Source of the DNA: Pseudomonas uvaldensis
GTDB lineage: Bacteria > Pseudomonadota > Gammaproteobacteria > Pseudomonadales > Pseudomonadaceae
Direction of reading: 5' to 3'
NCBI RefSeq assembly: GCF_021271205.1
Contig: NZ_JAIWKS010000003.1
Location: 62,001-126,000 of the forward strand
DNA: 64,000 bases
Position 1 is the stretch's first letter, and each line of letters begins with the position of its first letter. The position numbers and the translations under genes were made by a program. Below, piece by piece: positions 20,932 through 34,579 of this stretch. The notes beneath the pieces were generated by a model, which was given only the letters and a program-made list of their open reading frames with translations, had not been told where the DNA came from and searched no databases.

Positions 20932-22605
20932 TCAGGATTTTGCCGCGACCACCATTTTCTTCGCATGGGCCAGGGATTCCTTGGTGAGGTCGATCCCCCC
21001 CAGCATCCGTGCTACCTCTTCCACGCGTTCTGTCTTGTCGAGCCTGGATACCGCCGTGCGGGTGTCTTTCTCGCCCCGTACCTTGTGCACAAACAGGTGC
21101 TGGTGTCCCTGTGCCGCGACCTGGGGCAGGTGCGTGACCGTCAGGACTTGCCCGCGCTCTCCGAGCCGACGCAGCAGTTGGCCGACGATTTCTGCCGTTG
21201 GCCCACCAATGCCCACATCCACTTCGTCGAATACCAGGGTCGGCACCCGTGAGGTTTGCGCCGTAATGACCTGGATAGCCAGGCTGATCCGCGACAACTC
21301 ACCACCGGACGCGACTTTTGCCAGCGCCTTGAGTGGTTGCCCGGGGTTGGCGCTGACCAGCAGCTCGACCTGTTCCAATCCGTTGGGCTGCAGTTCGTCG
21401 CCAGTGTTCGGGCGTAGTTCGATGGTAAAGCGACCGCCCGGCATGCCCAGACGCTGGATTTCCTGCTCCACGGCACTGGCCAGCCCTGTCGCGGCTTGAC
21501 GGCGTAGTGCGCTGAGTTCGCTGGCCTTTTCCTGGTAATGACGGGCATAGGAGGCCAGTTCGTCGCCCAGACGCTCGATGGATTCATCGTTGGCGTTCAG
21601 GGTTTCCAGTTCTTCCAGGAGGCGTTGTTGCAGCTCGATAACGTCGGTTGGCTGGACGCGATGTTTACGAGCCAGCGTATAAATAGTGTCCAGGCGTTCT
21701 TCCAGATATTGCAGGCGCGCCGGGTCAGCATCGAAGTGATCGATGAACCGGTTCAATTCCCCGACGGCTTCTTCGACCTGGATCTGCGCACTGGTCAGCA
21801 GATTGGTCGCCTCGCTCAGGGAGCCGACGGAGTTGTTCACGCTGGTAAGCCGGTTAAGGCTTGCGGTCAGCGCGCTTAGCACGTTGCCTGAGTCGCTCTC
21901 GCTGCATTGCTCGACCACTTGCCGGCAGATACCCAGGAGGGTTTCGGCGTTGGTCAGGTTCTTGTGCTCCTGCTCCAGTTCCTCCAGCTCGTTCTCACCC
22001 AGCGCGAGGTTTTCCAGTTCCTCGAGCTGATAGCTCAACAATTGATGGCGAGCCCGTTGTTCATCACCGGAGTTGGAGAGCCGGTCCAGTTCCTGCCGGG
22101 TCTGGCGCCAGCGCTGGGCGGCCAGTTGGACCTGGCGCGCCAGGTCGGTGGCGCCGGCATATTCATCGAGCAGGCGGCGATGGGTATCGGTCTTGAGCAG
22201 GGACTGATGTTCATGCTGGCTGTGGATGTCGATCAGCAACTCGCCAAGGGCCTTGAGATCGCCCAGCGGGCAGGGGGTGCCATTGATGTAGCCACGGGAG
22301 CGACCTTCTGCCGTGATGACCCGGCGCAGGATGCACAGGCCGTCGGTATCCAGATCGCGCTCGGCCAGCCAGGCGCTGGCTTCGGGAATATCGCCCAGGT
22401 CGAAGGTCGCCAGGATGTCGGCCTTGTCCGCGCCGGGGCGCACGACGCCACTGTCGGCGCGATCGCCCAGCGTCAGGCCCAGGGCGTCGAGCATGATCGA
22501 CTTGCCGGCACCGGTTTCACCGGTGATCACGCTCATGCCTCGATCGAGTTCAAGGTCGAGGTGTTCCACGATGGCGTAATTGTGTACGGACAGGTGAACC
22601 AGCAT
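20932..22605 (-). CDS. recN: DNA repair protein RecN
   Basis: RecN is an SMC-like ATPase that acts early in double-strand break repair. The 557 aa protein has Walker A GETGAGKS near residue 30, long coiled-coil segments in the middle (about residues 150-360), and the signature and Walker B region near the C-terminus (ASGGELSRISLAIQVI; PTLVFDEVDVGIGG). A LexA box lies 24 bases upstream of the ATG, so the gene is predicted to be SOS-induced. Confidence 0.96.
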   Translation of the reverse strand: MLVHLSVHNYAIVEHLDLELDRGMSVITGETGAGKSIMLDALGLTLGDRADSGVVRPGADKADILATFDLGDIPEASAWLAERDLDTDGLCILRRVITAEGRSRGYINGTPCPLGDLKALGELLIDIHSQHEHQSLLKTDTHRRLLDEYAGATDLARQVQLAAQRWRQTRQELDRLSNSGDEQRARHQLLSYQLEELENLALGENELEELEQEHKNLTNAETLLGICRQVVEQCSESDSGNVLSALTASLNRLTSVNNSVGSLSEATNLLTSAQIQVEEAVGELNRFIDHFDADPARLQYLEERLDTIYTLARKHRVQPTDVIELQQRLLEELETLNANDESIERLGDELASYARHYQEKASELSALRRQAATGLASAVEQEIQRLGMPGGRFTIELRPNTGDELQPNGLEQVELLVSANPGQPLKALAKVASGGELSRISLAIQVITAQTSRVPTLVFDEVDVGIGGPTAEIVGQLLRRLGERGQVLTVTHLPQVAAQGHQHLFVHKVRGEKDTRTAVSRLDKTERVEEVARMLGGIDLTKESLAHAKKMVVAAKS

Positions 22606-22628
22606 AAGGCCGCTCCCAGGTTTCAGGT

Positions 22629-22644
22629 CTGGTTATTTATACAG
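22629..22644 (-). promoter_or_regulatory. LexA box of recN
   Basis: CTGGTTATTTATACAG fits the CTG-N10-CAG LexA consensus with an A+T-rich centre. It sits between 24 and 39 bases upstream of the recN start, where a bound repressor would cover the promoter. Confidence 0.8.
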
Positions 22645-22766
22645 TGTTTTGTTTTGAGCTGACAATGCCTTGCCTTAGCTCGATTCGCTTGGAGCACGAG
22701 GCTTTTTGATGCTTTTGAGTAATAAATAAGCAAATGTTTTTTGTAGGGTTAATTCGTTTGGCGGCC

Positions 22767-22794
22767 CTTGAAGCTGAAAAACCCGACCCCATAT
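22767..22794 (+). promoter_or_regulatory. Sigma-32 heat-shock promoter of grpE
   Basis: CTTGAAG, a 13-base spacer, and CCCCATAT match the heat-shock consensus CTTGAAA-N13-CCCCATNT with one mismatch. It ends 53 bases before the grpE ATG. Confidence 0.85.
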
Positions 22795-22846
22795 ACGGGG
22801 CAGAAGCGCGAGTCGAGCTCGCGGACGAAATTGAAAGGAGAAATCT

Positions 22847-23413
22847 ATGGCTGACGAACAGACACCGGATACGCAAAATCTAGATACCGATCAGGCTTCC
22901 CAGGATTCGAGCGAAGGCCTGGCGGCTCGTGTGCAGGTGCTCGAGGAGCAACTGGCGGGTGCGCAGGATCAGGCGTTGCGTGTCGCGGCCGACCTGCAGA
23001 ACGTCCGCCGCCGCGCCGAGCAGGATGTAGAAAAGGCTCACAAATTCGCCCTGGAGCGTTTTGCCGGCGACCTGCTGCCGATCATCGATAGCCTGGAGCG
23101 CGGTCTGGAACTGTCCAGCCCGGACGACGAGAACATTCGTCCGATGCGCGAAGGTATTGAACTGACCCTGAAGATGTTCCAGGACACCCTCAAGCGTTAT
23201 CAGCTCGAAGCCATCGATCCCCATGGCGAACCCTTCAACGCCGAGCATCATCAGGCCATGGCGATGCAGGAAAGCGCCGACGTCGAGCCAAACAGTGTTC
23301 TGAAGGTTTTCCAGAAAGGATACCTGCTCAACGGCCGCTTGCTACGCCCGGCCATGGTTGTGGTCAGCAAGGCGCCAGCGCCGGTTTCACCTTCTATCGA
23401 CGAGCAGGCTTGA
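22847..23413 (+). CDS. grpE: Nucleotide exchange factor GrpE
   Basis: GrpE releases ADP from DnaK. The 188 aa protein has an acidic N-terminus, a long coiled coil (about residues 25-90, with [20 protein letters not shown]), and a C-terminal beta domain ([31 protein letters not shown]). AGGAG precedes the ATG. It is preceded by its own sigma-32 promoter, and the dnaK promoter begins over its stop codon. Confidence 0.97.
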   Translation: MADEQTPDTQNLDTDQASQDSSEGLAARVQVLEEQLAGAQDQALRVAADLQNVRRRAEQDVEKAHKFALERFAGDLLPIIDSLERGLELSSPDDENIRPMREGIELTLKMFQDTLKRYQLEAIDPHGEPFNAEHHQAMAMQESADVEPNSVLKVFQKGYLLNGRLLRPAMVVVSKAPAPVSPSIDEQA

Positions 23414-23436
23414 AATCGGGCGCAGCGGCCCCATCT
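23409..23436 (+). promoter_or_regulatory. Sigma-32 heat-shock promoter of dnaK
   Basis: CTTGAAA, a 13-base spacer, and CCCCATCT match the sigma-32 consensus exactly. The -35 element overlaps the grpE stop codon (TGA 23411-23413). dnaK thus has its own heat-inducible start in addition to any read-through from grpE. Confidence 0.88.
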
Positions 23437-23514
23437 AGAAGTCAAGCGTTTAAGTGCTACCGCAGTTAGCCACCACTGCTGCGGCAACAAAATCCAAGTT
23501 CCGGGAGAGTTAAC

Positions 23515-25431
23515 ATGGGCAAGATTATCGGTATCGACCTGGGGACCACCAACTCGTGCGTCTCCGTGCTGGAAAACGGCAAGGCCAAAGTGATTGAAAA
23601 CGCTGAAGGCGCGCGCACCACGCCGTCGATCATTGCGTACGCCAACGATGGCGAAATCCTGGTCGGCCAGTCGGCCAAGCGTCAGGCAGTGACCAATCCG
23701 CATAACACCCTGTACGCGGTGAAGCGTCTGATCGGTCGCAAGTTCGACGAAGAAGTCGTTCAGAAAGACATCAAGATGGTGCCTTACAAGATCGCCAAGG
23801 CTGATAACGGCGACGCCTGGGTTGAAGTGAACAGCCAGAAGATGGCTCCACCTCAGATCTCGGCCGAAATTCTGAAGAAGATGAAGAAAACCGCCGAAGA
23901 CTACCTCGGCGAGTCCGTGACCGAAGCGGTCATCACCGTTCCTGCCTACTTCAACGACAGCCAGCGTCAGGCCACCAAGGACGCCGGCCGCATCGCGGGC
24001 CTGGACGTAAAACGTATCATCAACGAACCGACCGCTGCGGCTCTGGCCTACGGTATGGACAAGGCCAAGGGCGATCATACCGTGATCGTTTATGACCTGG
24101 GTGGCGGTACCTTCGACGTTTCCGTTATCGAGATCGCTGAAGTCGATGGCGAGCACCAGTTCGAAGTGTTGGCCACCAACGGCGACACCTTCCTCGGCGG
24201 TGAAGACTTCGACATCCGCTTGATCGACTACCTCGTCGACGAGTTCAAGAAAGAAACCGGCATGAACCTCAAGGGCGACCCGCTGGCGATGCAGCGCCTG
24301 AAAGAAGCCGCCGAGAAAGCCAAGATCGAGCTGTCTTCGAGCCAGTCGACCGACGTGAACCTGCCGTACATCACTGCAGATGCTACCGGTCCTAAGCACC
24401 TGAACGTGAAGATCTCTCGCGCCAAACTCGAAGCGCTGGTGGAAGACCTGGTTCAACGCACCATCGAGCCTTGCCGCATCGCTATGAAGGACGCCGGTAT
24501 CGACGTTGGCGCGATCAACGACGTAATCCTGGTCGGTGGCCAGACGCGTATGCCGCTGGTTCAGAAGCTGGTGACCGATTTCTTCGGCAAAGAGCCACGC
24601 AAGGACGTGAACCCGGACGAAGCCGTTGCCATGGGTGCTGCCATTCAGGGCGCCGTACTGGCCGGTGACGTGAAAGACGTTCTGCTGCTCGACGTCAGCC
24701 CGCTGACCCTGGGTATCGAAACCATGGGCGGCGTGATGACCGCGCTGATCGAGAAAAACACCACGATTCCTACCAAGAAATCCCAGGTGTTCTCGACTGC
24801 CGATGACAACCAGAGCGCCGTGACCATTCACGTGCTGCAGGGCGAGCGCAAGCAGGCCGCACAGAACAAGTCCCTGGGCAAGTTCGACCTGGCCGAGATT
24901 CCACCGGCTCCACGTGGCGTGCCGCAAATCGAAGTGACCTTCGACATCGACGCCAACGGCATCCTGCACGTCGGCGCGAAAGACAAGGCCACTGGCAAGA
25001 CCCAGTCGATCGTGATCAAGGCCAACTCCGGTCTGTCCGAGGAAGAAATTCAGCAGATGGTTCGCGATGCTGAAGTCAACGCCGAGGAAGATCGCAAGTT
25101 CGAAGAGCTGGCCAGCGCCCGCAACCAGGGTGATGCCCTGGTGCACTCGACTCGCAAGATGATTGCCGATGCTGGCGAGAAAGTGACTGCTGAAGAGAAG
25201 ACTGCGATCGAAGCAGCCGTGGTTGCCCTGGAAGCCGCCGTCAAGGGCGACGACAAGGCTGCCATCGAAGCGAAGATCGAAGAGCTGTCCAAAGTCTCCG
25301 CGCCAGTGGCTCAGAAGATGTACGCCGAGCAGGCTCAGCCGGCTGAAGGTGCTGCACAGCAAGGCGAGTCGGCAGGCAAGGCTGACGACGTCGTCGACGC
25401 TGAGTTCGAAGAAGTGAAAGAAAACAAGTAA
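23515..25431 (+). CDS. dnaK: Chaperone DnaK (Hsp70)
   Basis: DnaK is the ATP-dependent Hsp70 chaperone. The 638 aa protein has all family blocks: [11 protein letters not shown] at the start, [16 protein letters not shown] near residue 190, [11 protein letters not shown] near 340, the linker [15 protein letters not shown] near 390, and the acidic C-terminus ending in EEVKENK. Co-chaperone genes grpE and dnaJ flank it. ATG has GGGAG about 8 bases upstream. Confidence 0.99.
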   Translation: MGKIIGIDLGTTNSCVSVLENGKAKVIENAEGARTTPSIIAYANDGEILVGQSAKRQAVTNPHNTLYAVKRLIGRKFDEEVVQKDIKMVPYKIAKADNGDAWVEVNSQKMAPPQISAEILKKMKKTAEDYLGESVTEAVITVPAYFNDSQRQATKDAGRIAGLDVKRIINEPTAAALAYGMDKAKGDHTVIVYDLGGGTFDVSVIEIAEVDGEHQFEVLATNGDTFLGGEDFDIRLIDYLVDEFKKETGMNLKGDPLAMQRLKEAAEKAKIELSSSQSTDVNLPYITADATGPKHLNVKISRAKLEALVEDLVQRTIEPCRIAMKDAGIDVGAINDVILVGGQTRMPLVQKLVTDFFGKEPRKDVNPDEAVAMGAAIQGAVLAGDVKDVLLLDVSPLTLGIETMGGVMTALIEKNTTIPTKKSQVFSTADDNQSAVTIHVLQGERKQAAQNKSLGKFDLAEIPPAPRGVPQIEVTFDIDANGILHVGAKDKATGKTQSIVIKANSGLSEEEIQQMVRDAEVNAEEDRKFEELASARNQGDALVHSTRKMIADAGEKVTAEEKTAIEAAVVALEAAVKGDDKAAIEAKIEELSKVSAPVAQKMYAEQAQPAEGAAQQGESAGKADDVVDAEFEEVKENK

Positions 25432-25751
25432 TCGCTTGTTGGTCGGCCGGTTGACTGCATTTGTGCGGTGGCTGGTAGGATGTCGCCGCGCGGGAGCTTG
25501 CTCCCGCGTTGGCGTGTCTGGAGACAACGAATTTTTACAGCATGCGACAGCGTTCGGGTGCTGGCGGCCTGATCGGGAATGCTCCTGCTTTCCGGTCGGC
25601 GAAAGGCCGCATTTTGGCCGGATCCCTGGCTGAAAGATTTAAGACCAGGATCGTTTCGACGTGAGCTGGGTCCGGGCCTGCATGGGGGCTCAGCGAGTTT
25701 GGCGAAGCTCAGGAGAGTTGCGCCGGACGTCCTATAAGAGTGCGAAGACTA
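25432..25751 (+). other. 320-base gap between dnaK and dnaJ with a 9-bp hairpin
   Basis: The stretch holds no convincing gene. A perfect hairpin lies at 25489-25508 (arms CGCGGGAGC / GCTCCCGCG, 2-base loop) without a T run. It could be an mRNA processing or attenuation point that lowers dnaJ relative to dnaK, or a REP-like copy since GGGAGC-TTGCTCCC resembles half-REPs in this genome. I see no good sigma-32 promoter for dnaJ here. Confidence 0.5.
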
Positions 25752-26876
25752 ATGGCAAAGCGTGATTTCTACGAAGTATTGGGTGTTGAGCGGGGGGCCA
25801 GCGAGGCAGAGCTGAAAAAGGCCTATCGCCGTCTGGCGATGAAGCACCACCCGGACCGTAACCCTGGCGATAAAGCGTCGGAAGAGCTGTTCAAGGAAGC
25901 CAATGAGGCTTACGAGGTATTGTCGGACTCCAGCAAGCGCGCGGCTTACGACCAGTACGGTCATGCGGGCGTCGACCCGAGCATGGGGGGTGGCGGTGCT
26001 GGTTTCGGCGGCCAGAACTTCTCCGATATCTTCGGTGATGTGTTCAGCGATTTCTTCGGCGGCGGTCGCGGTGGCGCCCGGGGCGGCGCGCAGCGTGGCA
26101 GCGACTTGCGCTACACGCTGGAGCTGAACCTGGAAGAAGCGGTGCGCGGTACCACCGTCAATATCCGTGTTCCGACATTGGTCAACTGCAAACCCTGCGA
26201 CGGTTCGGGTGCCAAGAAGGGGTCTTCCCCGGTCACCTGCCCGACTTGCGGTGGTATTGGCCAGGTTCGCATGCAGCAGGGCTTCTTTTCGGTGCAGCAG
26301 ACCTGCCCGCGTTGCCATGGCCAGGGCAAGATCATTTCCGATCCGTGCGATTCCTGCCACGGTGAAGGGCGCGTCGAAGAGTACAAGACGTTGTCGGTCA
26401 AGGTGCCGGCCGGTGTCGATACCGGTGACCGTATTCGCCTGTCCGGCGAGGGTGAGGCGGGTGCGCAGGGCGGTCCGACCGGCGATCTGTATGTAGTGAT
26501 CAACGTGCGCGAGCACGCGATCTTCCAGCGCGATGGCAAGCATCTGTTCTGCGAAGTGCCGATCAGCTTTGTCGATGCGGCCTTGGGTGGCGAGCTTGAG
26601 ATCCCGACCCTCGATGGTCGCGTCAAGCTGAAGATTCCTGAGGGTACGCAGACCGGCAAGCAGTTCCGCATTCGCGGCAAAGGCGTTGCGCCGGTTCGTG
26701 GCGGCGGTGCCGGTGACCTGATGTGCCGCGTTGCGGTAGAGACACCGGTCAACCTGAGTCGGCGCCAGCGTGAGTTGCTGGAAGAGTTCCGCAGTTCGCT
26801 GGAGGGTGATAACAGCCACTCCCCGAAAACCACCGGTTGGTTCGAAGGCGTGAAGCGCTTCTTCGGCGATCTGTAA
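25752..26876 (+). CDS. dnaJ: Chaperone DnaJ (Hsp40)
   Basis: DnaJ delivers substrates to DnaK and stimulates its ATPase. The 374 aa protein has the J domain with HPD ([10 protein letters not shown] near residue 33), a glycine/phenylalanine-rich linker (about 75-115), the zinc domain with four CxxCxGxG-type repeats ([32 protein letters not shown] at about 145-210), and the substrate-binding C-terminal domain. The ATG at 25752 ([11 protein letters not shown]) is preferred to one 12 bases upstream. Confidence 0.98.
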   Translation: MAKRDFYEVLGVERGASEAELKKAYRRLAMKHHPDRNPGDKASEELFKEANEAYEVLSDSSKRAAYDQYGHAGVDPSMGGGGAGFGGQNFSDIFGDVFSDFFGGGRGGARGGAQRGSDLRYTLELNLEEAVRGTTVNIRVPTLVNCKPCDGSGAKKGSSPVTCPTCGGIGQVRMQQGFFSVQQTCPRCHGQGKIISDPCDSCHGEGRVEEYKTLSVKVPAGVDTGDRIRLSGEGEAGAQGGPTGDLYVVINVREHAIFQRDGKHLFCEVPISFVDAALGGELEIPTLDGRVKLKIPEGTQTGKQFRIRGKGVAPVRGGGAGDLMCRVAVETPVNLSRRQRELLEEFRSSLEGDNSHSPKTTGWFEGVKRFFGDL

Positions 26877-27692
<816 letters not shown>

Positions 27693-27714
27693 TCATTGAA
27701 TACGGGGTTCGGGT

Positions 27715-27720
27715 TATACT
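27715..27720 (+). promoter_or_regulatory. Candidate -10 element before the carA leader
   Basis: TATACT followed by GCGCCCC, a GC-rich discriminator, lies 22 bases after the dapB stop. No -35 element with standard spacing is evident (TTGAAT is 13 bases and TTGATC 20 bases away), so this is tentative. Confidence 0.35.
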
Positions 27721-27806
27721 GCGCCCCGTTTTACACCGCCTCGCGACGGCCTGTCGCATTCCCCAGCCTTTTAGGCTCATTAGCGGTGGACCAAAAAAGC
27801 CTTTTT

Positions 27807-27900
27807 CTGTAAGCTACAGCTTTAGTGTGTCCACTAAAAGCGCGCAGAATAATTCAGTGAAAGAAGCGGGGTGACGTGTCCATACGTCACTCCGCTTTTT
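27807..27900 (+). promoter_or_regulatory. Structured leader and terminator upstream of carA
   Basis: Three hairpins follow one another. The first is CTGTA-AGC-TACAG (27807-27819). The second is TTTAGTG-TGTC-CACTAAA (27821-27838). The third is a strong stem with arms AAGCGGGGTGACGT / ACGTCACTCCGCTT (27864-27895, one G-T pair) followed by a T run to 27901, an intrinsic terminator. It may simply end the dnaJ-dapB transcript, or it may attenuate carAB. A 15-codon GTG frame (27827-27874) ends inside the terminator stem but has no visible ribosome site. Confidence 0.65.
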
Positions 27901-27946
27901 TACAACCTGCGATCGCCCTTTCAGGCTTTATTTACGGGAGGTCTTC

Positions 27947-29083
27947 TTGACTAAGCCAGCCATACTCGCCCTTGCTGATGGCAGCATTTTTCGCGGCGAA
28001 GCCATTGGAGCCGACGGTCAGACCGTTGGTGAGGTGGTGTTTAACACCGCAATGACCGGCTATCAGGAAATTCTTACCGATCCTTCCTACGCCCAGCAAA
28101 TCGTTACCCTGACCTACCCGCACATCGGCAACACCGGTACCACGCCGGAAGATGCCGAATCCGATCGCGTCTGGTCCGCTGGCCTGGTCATCCGTGACCT
28201 GCCGCTGGTAGCGAGCAACTGGCGTAACACGATGTCCCTGTCCGATTACCTGAAAGCCAACAATGTCGTGGCGATCGCTGGCATCGACACGCGTCGCCTG
28301 ACCCGTATCCTGCGGGAAAAAGGCGCGCAGAACGGCTGCATCATGGCCGGCGACAACATTTCCGAAGAAGCTGCGATCGCTGCTGCCCAGGGTTTCCCTG
28401 GCCTGAAAGGCATGGACCTGGCGAAAGTCGTCAGCACCAAGAAACAGTACGAGTGGCGTTCCTCGGTCTGGAACCTGAAGACCGACAGCCATCCGACGAT
28501 CGAAGCGTCCGAGCTGCCGTACCACGTGGTTGCATACGACTACGGCGTCAAGCTGAACATCCTGCGCATGCTGGTGGAGCGTGGCTGCCGCGTGACCGTG
28601 GTGCCGGCGCAAACCCCGGCCGCCGATGTGCTGGCTCTCAACCCGGATGGCGTGTTCCTGTCCAACGGCCCGGGTGACCCGGAGCCTTGCGACTACGCGA
28701 TCCAGGCGATCAAGGACGTGCTGGAAACCGAGATACCGGTATTCGGCATCTGCCTCGGGCACCAGTTGCTGGCCCTGGCCTCGGGCGCCAAGACGCTGAA
28801 GATGGGCCACGGCCACCATGGCGCCAACCACCCGGTCCAGGATCTGGACACCGGCGTCGTGATGATCACCAGCCAGAACCACGGTTTCGCAGTGGATGAA
28901 GCGACCCTGCCGGCCAACGTGCGGGCGATTCACAAATCGCTGTTCGACGGCACGCTGCAAGGCATCGAGCGCACCGACAAGAGCGCGTTCAGCTTCCAGG
29001 GCCACCCTGAAGCGAGCCCGGGCCCGAACGACGTGGCTCCGCTGTTCGATCGCTTCATCAATGAGATGGCCAAGCGACGCTGA
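27947..29083 (+). CDS. carA: Carbamoyl-phosphate synthase small (glutaminase) subunit
   Basis: CarA releases ammonia from glutamine for CarB, feeding arginine and pyrimidine synthesis. The 378 aa protein has the N-terminal CPSase domain ([27 protein letters not shown]) and a C-terminal class I glutaminase with nucleophile motif [11 protein letters not shown] (Cys near residue 270) and the HPEAS histidine near residue 350. The start is TTG at 27947, with GGGAGG 6 bases upstream; no ATG fits the conserved N-terminus. Confidence 0.96.
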   Translation: MTKPAILALADGSIFRGEAIGADGQTVGEVVFNTAMTGYQEILTDPSYAQQIVTLTYPHIGNTGTTPEDAESDRVWSAGLVIRDLPLVASNWRNTMSLSDYLKANNVVAIAGIDTRRLTRILREKGAQNGCIMAGDNISEEAAIAAAQGFPGLKGMDLAKVVSTKKQYEWRSSVWNLKTDSHPTIEASELPYHVVAYDYGVKLNILRMLVERGCRVTVVPAQTPAADVLALNPDGVFLSNGPGDPEPCDYAIQAIKDVLETEIPVFGICLGHQLLALASGAKTLKMGHGHHGANHPVQDLDTGVVMITSQNHGFAVDEATLPANVRAIHKSLFDGTLQGIERTDKSAFSFQGHPEASPGPNDVAPLFDRFINEMAKRR

Positions 29084-29186
29084 CCGCGTAAGCCCGAGGG
29101 CGGCCCCAGTACGGCGGCCCCCTCAGGCGCTGCAAAGATTGTTCGACGGCCTAGCCGACTGACCTGCGGATTTGAGTGACAAACCC

Positions 29187-32404
<3,218 letters not shown>

Positions 32405-32408
<4 letters not shown>

Positions 32409-32887
32409 GCATAACCAAGTACCCCATGACTGTTCAGGGCGCTCGCGCCCTGGAAGAAGAGCTGGCGCACCTGACCAAGGTCGAGCGTCCGCGCTTGAGC
32501 CAGGCGATCGGTGAAGCCCGCGAATTGGGCGATCTCAAGGAAAACGCCGAGTACCATGCCGCCCGTGAAGAGCAGGGCATGGTCGAGGCGCGCATCCGGG
32601 ATATCGAAGGCCGCATGCAGAATGCCGTGATCATCGATGTCACGACGATTCCTCATACCGGCAAGGTGATTTTCGGCACTACCGTGGAAATCGCCAACGT
32701 CGAGACGGATGAAAGCGTGACTTACCAGATCGTTGGCGAAGACGAAGCGGACATCAAGCTTGGCAAGATATCCGTCGGCTCGCCTATCGCTCGCGCCTTG
32801 ATCGCCAAGGAAGAGGGGGATGTGGTGTCGGTGAAGACGCCGGGTGGCGTCATCGAGTATGAGATTGTCGAAGTCCGTCACATCTGA
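32405..32887 (+). CDS. greA: Transcription elongation factor GreA
   Basis: GreA rescues backtracked RNA polymerase by stimulating transcript cleavage. The 160 aa protein has the N-terminal coiled coil with acidic tip ([20 protein letters not shown] near residues 37-56) and the C-terminal FKBP-like domain ([29 protein letters not shown]). It overlaps carB, so elongation-factor expression is tied to carbamoyl-phosphate synthesis. Confidence 0.97.
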
Positions 32888-33320
32888 CCGAAGGCGCCTC
32901 CTGCGAGCTGGCGCCATGCTCTGGCAACTCACCCAGATGCTGTGGGTGGGTGGCCTCTGGCTGCTGCACATCGGTATGTTGCCGGTGCTGGGGCGAATTG
33001 GCCTGGCACCGCTGCTGATCGATGAAATCGCCGGCATGCTGACGGTTCTGCTGGTCATTTTTTCGGCAGTGTGTGTGGTGTTTCAGGCGTTGGTGCTGGT
33101 TCAGGTCGAAGGCCTGGGCAGCCTGTGGCGCGACATGCGTGGGCAATTGTTGCTCATGTCGTTGTACGCGTGCGGGATGTACTTTGCGGTGCGTCTCGGC
33201 TGGCCGGATGCGAGCCAGTGGCAGGTATTCAGTTACCTGGTGCTGGGTTTTTCCGGGTTGGTGCTGGTGTTGCAGCCGGTGCCAGGATGGAGCGGCAGGG
33301 TGCGCGAAGCACACCCTTGA
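32859..33320 (+). CDS. Small membrane protein, DUF4149-like
   Basis: A hydrophobic protein of about 153 aa with four predicted membrane segments ([70 protein letters not shown]). It resembles the DUF4149 group found beside greA in Pseudomonas; no function is known to me. The start is uncertain: ATG 32859 overlaps the end of greA, while ATG 32916 would drop a short basic N-terminus. It converges on yhbY with a 10-base gap. Confidence 0.7.
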   Translation: MRLSKSVTSDRRRLLRAGAMLWQLTQMLWVGGLWLLHIGMLPVLGRIGLAPLLIDEIAGMLTVLLVIFSAVCVVFQALVLVQVEGLGSLWRDMRGQLLLMSLYACGMYFAVRLGWPDASQWQVFSYLVLGFSGLVLVLQPVPGWSGRVREAHP

Positions 33321-33330
33321 GCTTTTGGCA

Positions 33331-33639
33331 TCACTTGAAGCGGTGAACGTTCGACAGTTGCTTGTTGACGCTGAAATTCTTGCGATAAATCAACGCCATC
33401 TTGCCGATGACCTGCACCAGGTCGGCCTTGCCGGTCTTGCACAGTTCAGCAATGGTGGCCAGGCGGGCTTCGCGGTCGAGGATGTTGAGCTTGATCTTGA
33501 TCAGCTCATGATCGCTCAGGGCGCGTTCCAGCTCGGCCAGTACACCTTCAGTCAAACCGTTGTCAGCCACAGTCAAAACCGGTTTCAGATGGTGGCCAAT
33601 GGATTTGTATTGTTTCTTCTGCTCTTGAGTGAGCGGCAT
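33331..33639 (-). CDS. yhbY: YhbY-family RNA-binding protein
   Basis: A 102 aa CRS1-YhbY (CRM) domain protein associated with the large ribosomal subunit precursor. Typical blocks are the N-terminal LTQEQKKQYKSIGHHLKPV, then GLTEGVLAELERAL and ELIKIKLN. In place of the usual GxxG loop it has VADNGL before helix 2. It is divergent from rlmE, another ribosome assembly gene. Confidence 0.92.
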   Translation of the reverse strand: MPLTQEQKKQYKSIGHHLKPVLTVADNGLTEGVLAELERALSDHELIKIKLNILDREARLATIAELCKTGKADLVQVIGKMALIYRKNFSVNKQLSNVHRFK

Positions 33640-33745
33640 AATCTGACCCCTGCGTCTGATCTTGTAAAAAAAGCGGCGGCCAGTTTACCCGAGCGAGTCC
33701 GGGACCGCCCACTTAATCACGACCCGTTTTATTCAGAGGTGGCCT

Positions 33746-34396
33746 GTGGCCCGTTCCAAGACTAGCCAGAACTGGCTCAAAGAGCATTTCAACGATCCGT
33801 ACGTCAAAATGGCGCAGAAGGATGGCTATCGCTCGCGTGCCAGCTACAAACTGCTGGAGATCCAGGAAAAGGATCGGCTCATCCGTCCAGGGATGACCGT
33901 GATCGACCTCGGCGCTGCGCCGGGTGGATGGTCCCAGGTGACCAGTCGTCTGATTGGCGGTCAAGGACGTTTGATTGCCTCCGACATCCTGGAAATGGAC
34001 AGCATCCCCGATGTGACCTTCATTCAAGGCGATTTCACGGAAGATGCCGTGCTGGCGAAAATCCTGGAGGCCGTCGGAAATACGCAGGTAGACCTTGTGA
34101 TTTCTGATATGGCCCCCAATATGAGTGGATTGGCGGCTGTCGACATGCCCCGTGCAATGTTTCTCAGCGAGCTGGCCCTGGATCTTGCAGGGCGGGTTCT
34201 GCGTCCAGGCGGTGATTTTCTGATCAAGGTCTTCCAGGGGGAGGGCTTCGACGAATACCACAAGGGCATCCGCAAATTGTTCGACAAGGTGCAGATGCGC
34301 AAGCCATTGTCGTCCCGTGACCGCTCTCGCGAGCAGTACCTGTTGGCCCGAGGCTTCCGTGGAATCGAGGGTTCGGCCAGCGATGAGCGCCTTTGA
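33746..34396 (+). CDS. rlmE: 23S rRNA (uridine-2'-O)-methyltransferase
   Basis: RlmE (RrmJ/FtsJ) methylates U2552 of 23S rRNA. The 216 aa protein has SAM motif [15 protein letters not shown] near residue 52 and the catalytic K-D-K-E set, seen in SYKLLE (Lys near 38), [13 protein letters not shown] (Asp near 120), LIKVFQGEG (Lys near 160) and SREQYL (Glu near 193). The start is GTG 33746 with AGAGGTGG upstream. ftsH follows after a 183-base gap, the conserved ftsJ-ftsH order of heat-shock loci, though I find no clear sigma-32 site here. Confidence 0.96.
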   Translation: MARSKTSQNWLKEHFNDPYVKMAQKDGYRSRASYKLLEIQEKDRLIRPGMTVIDLGAAPGGWSQVTSRLIGGQGRLIASDILEMDSIPDVTFIQGDFTEDAVLAKILEAVGNTQVDLVISDMAPNMSGLAAVDMPRAMFLSELALDLAGRVLRPGGDFLIKVFQGEGFDEYHKGIRKLFDKVQMRKPLSSRDRSREQYLLARGFRGIEGSASDERL

Positions 34397-34579
34397 CAGG
34401 GCCGATAGTTTTTTTTATTTCGCATTGCAAAAGCCGCGTAACGAAAATTGAGCGGTCGAAAGTTTCACAAAGGGTTACAGACGGCGCCTGCCAGGGTCGT
34501 AGGTAATGTAGTAAGTTAGGCCGGTGAATATCATGCGAGGCGCGCGCCGTCAGCGGAGCCAGCTTCAGAGGGTAGTTAA

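Noticed and set aside
22637..22876. 79-codon frame in the recN-grpE gap (minus strand)
   Set aside because: It runs across the LexA box and the sigma-32 promoter and has no ribosome site; the composition is unlike the neighbours.
23251..25527. 758-codon open frame antisense to grpE and dnaK
   Set aside because: Covers the highly conserved dnaK gene on the opposite strand; the translation has low complexity and no family motifs.
34397..34579. Sigma-32 promoter before ftsH
   Set aside because: TCGAAAG and other partial -35 matches are not followed by a CCCCAT-type -10 at the right distance.
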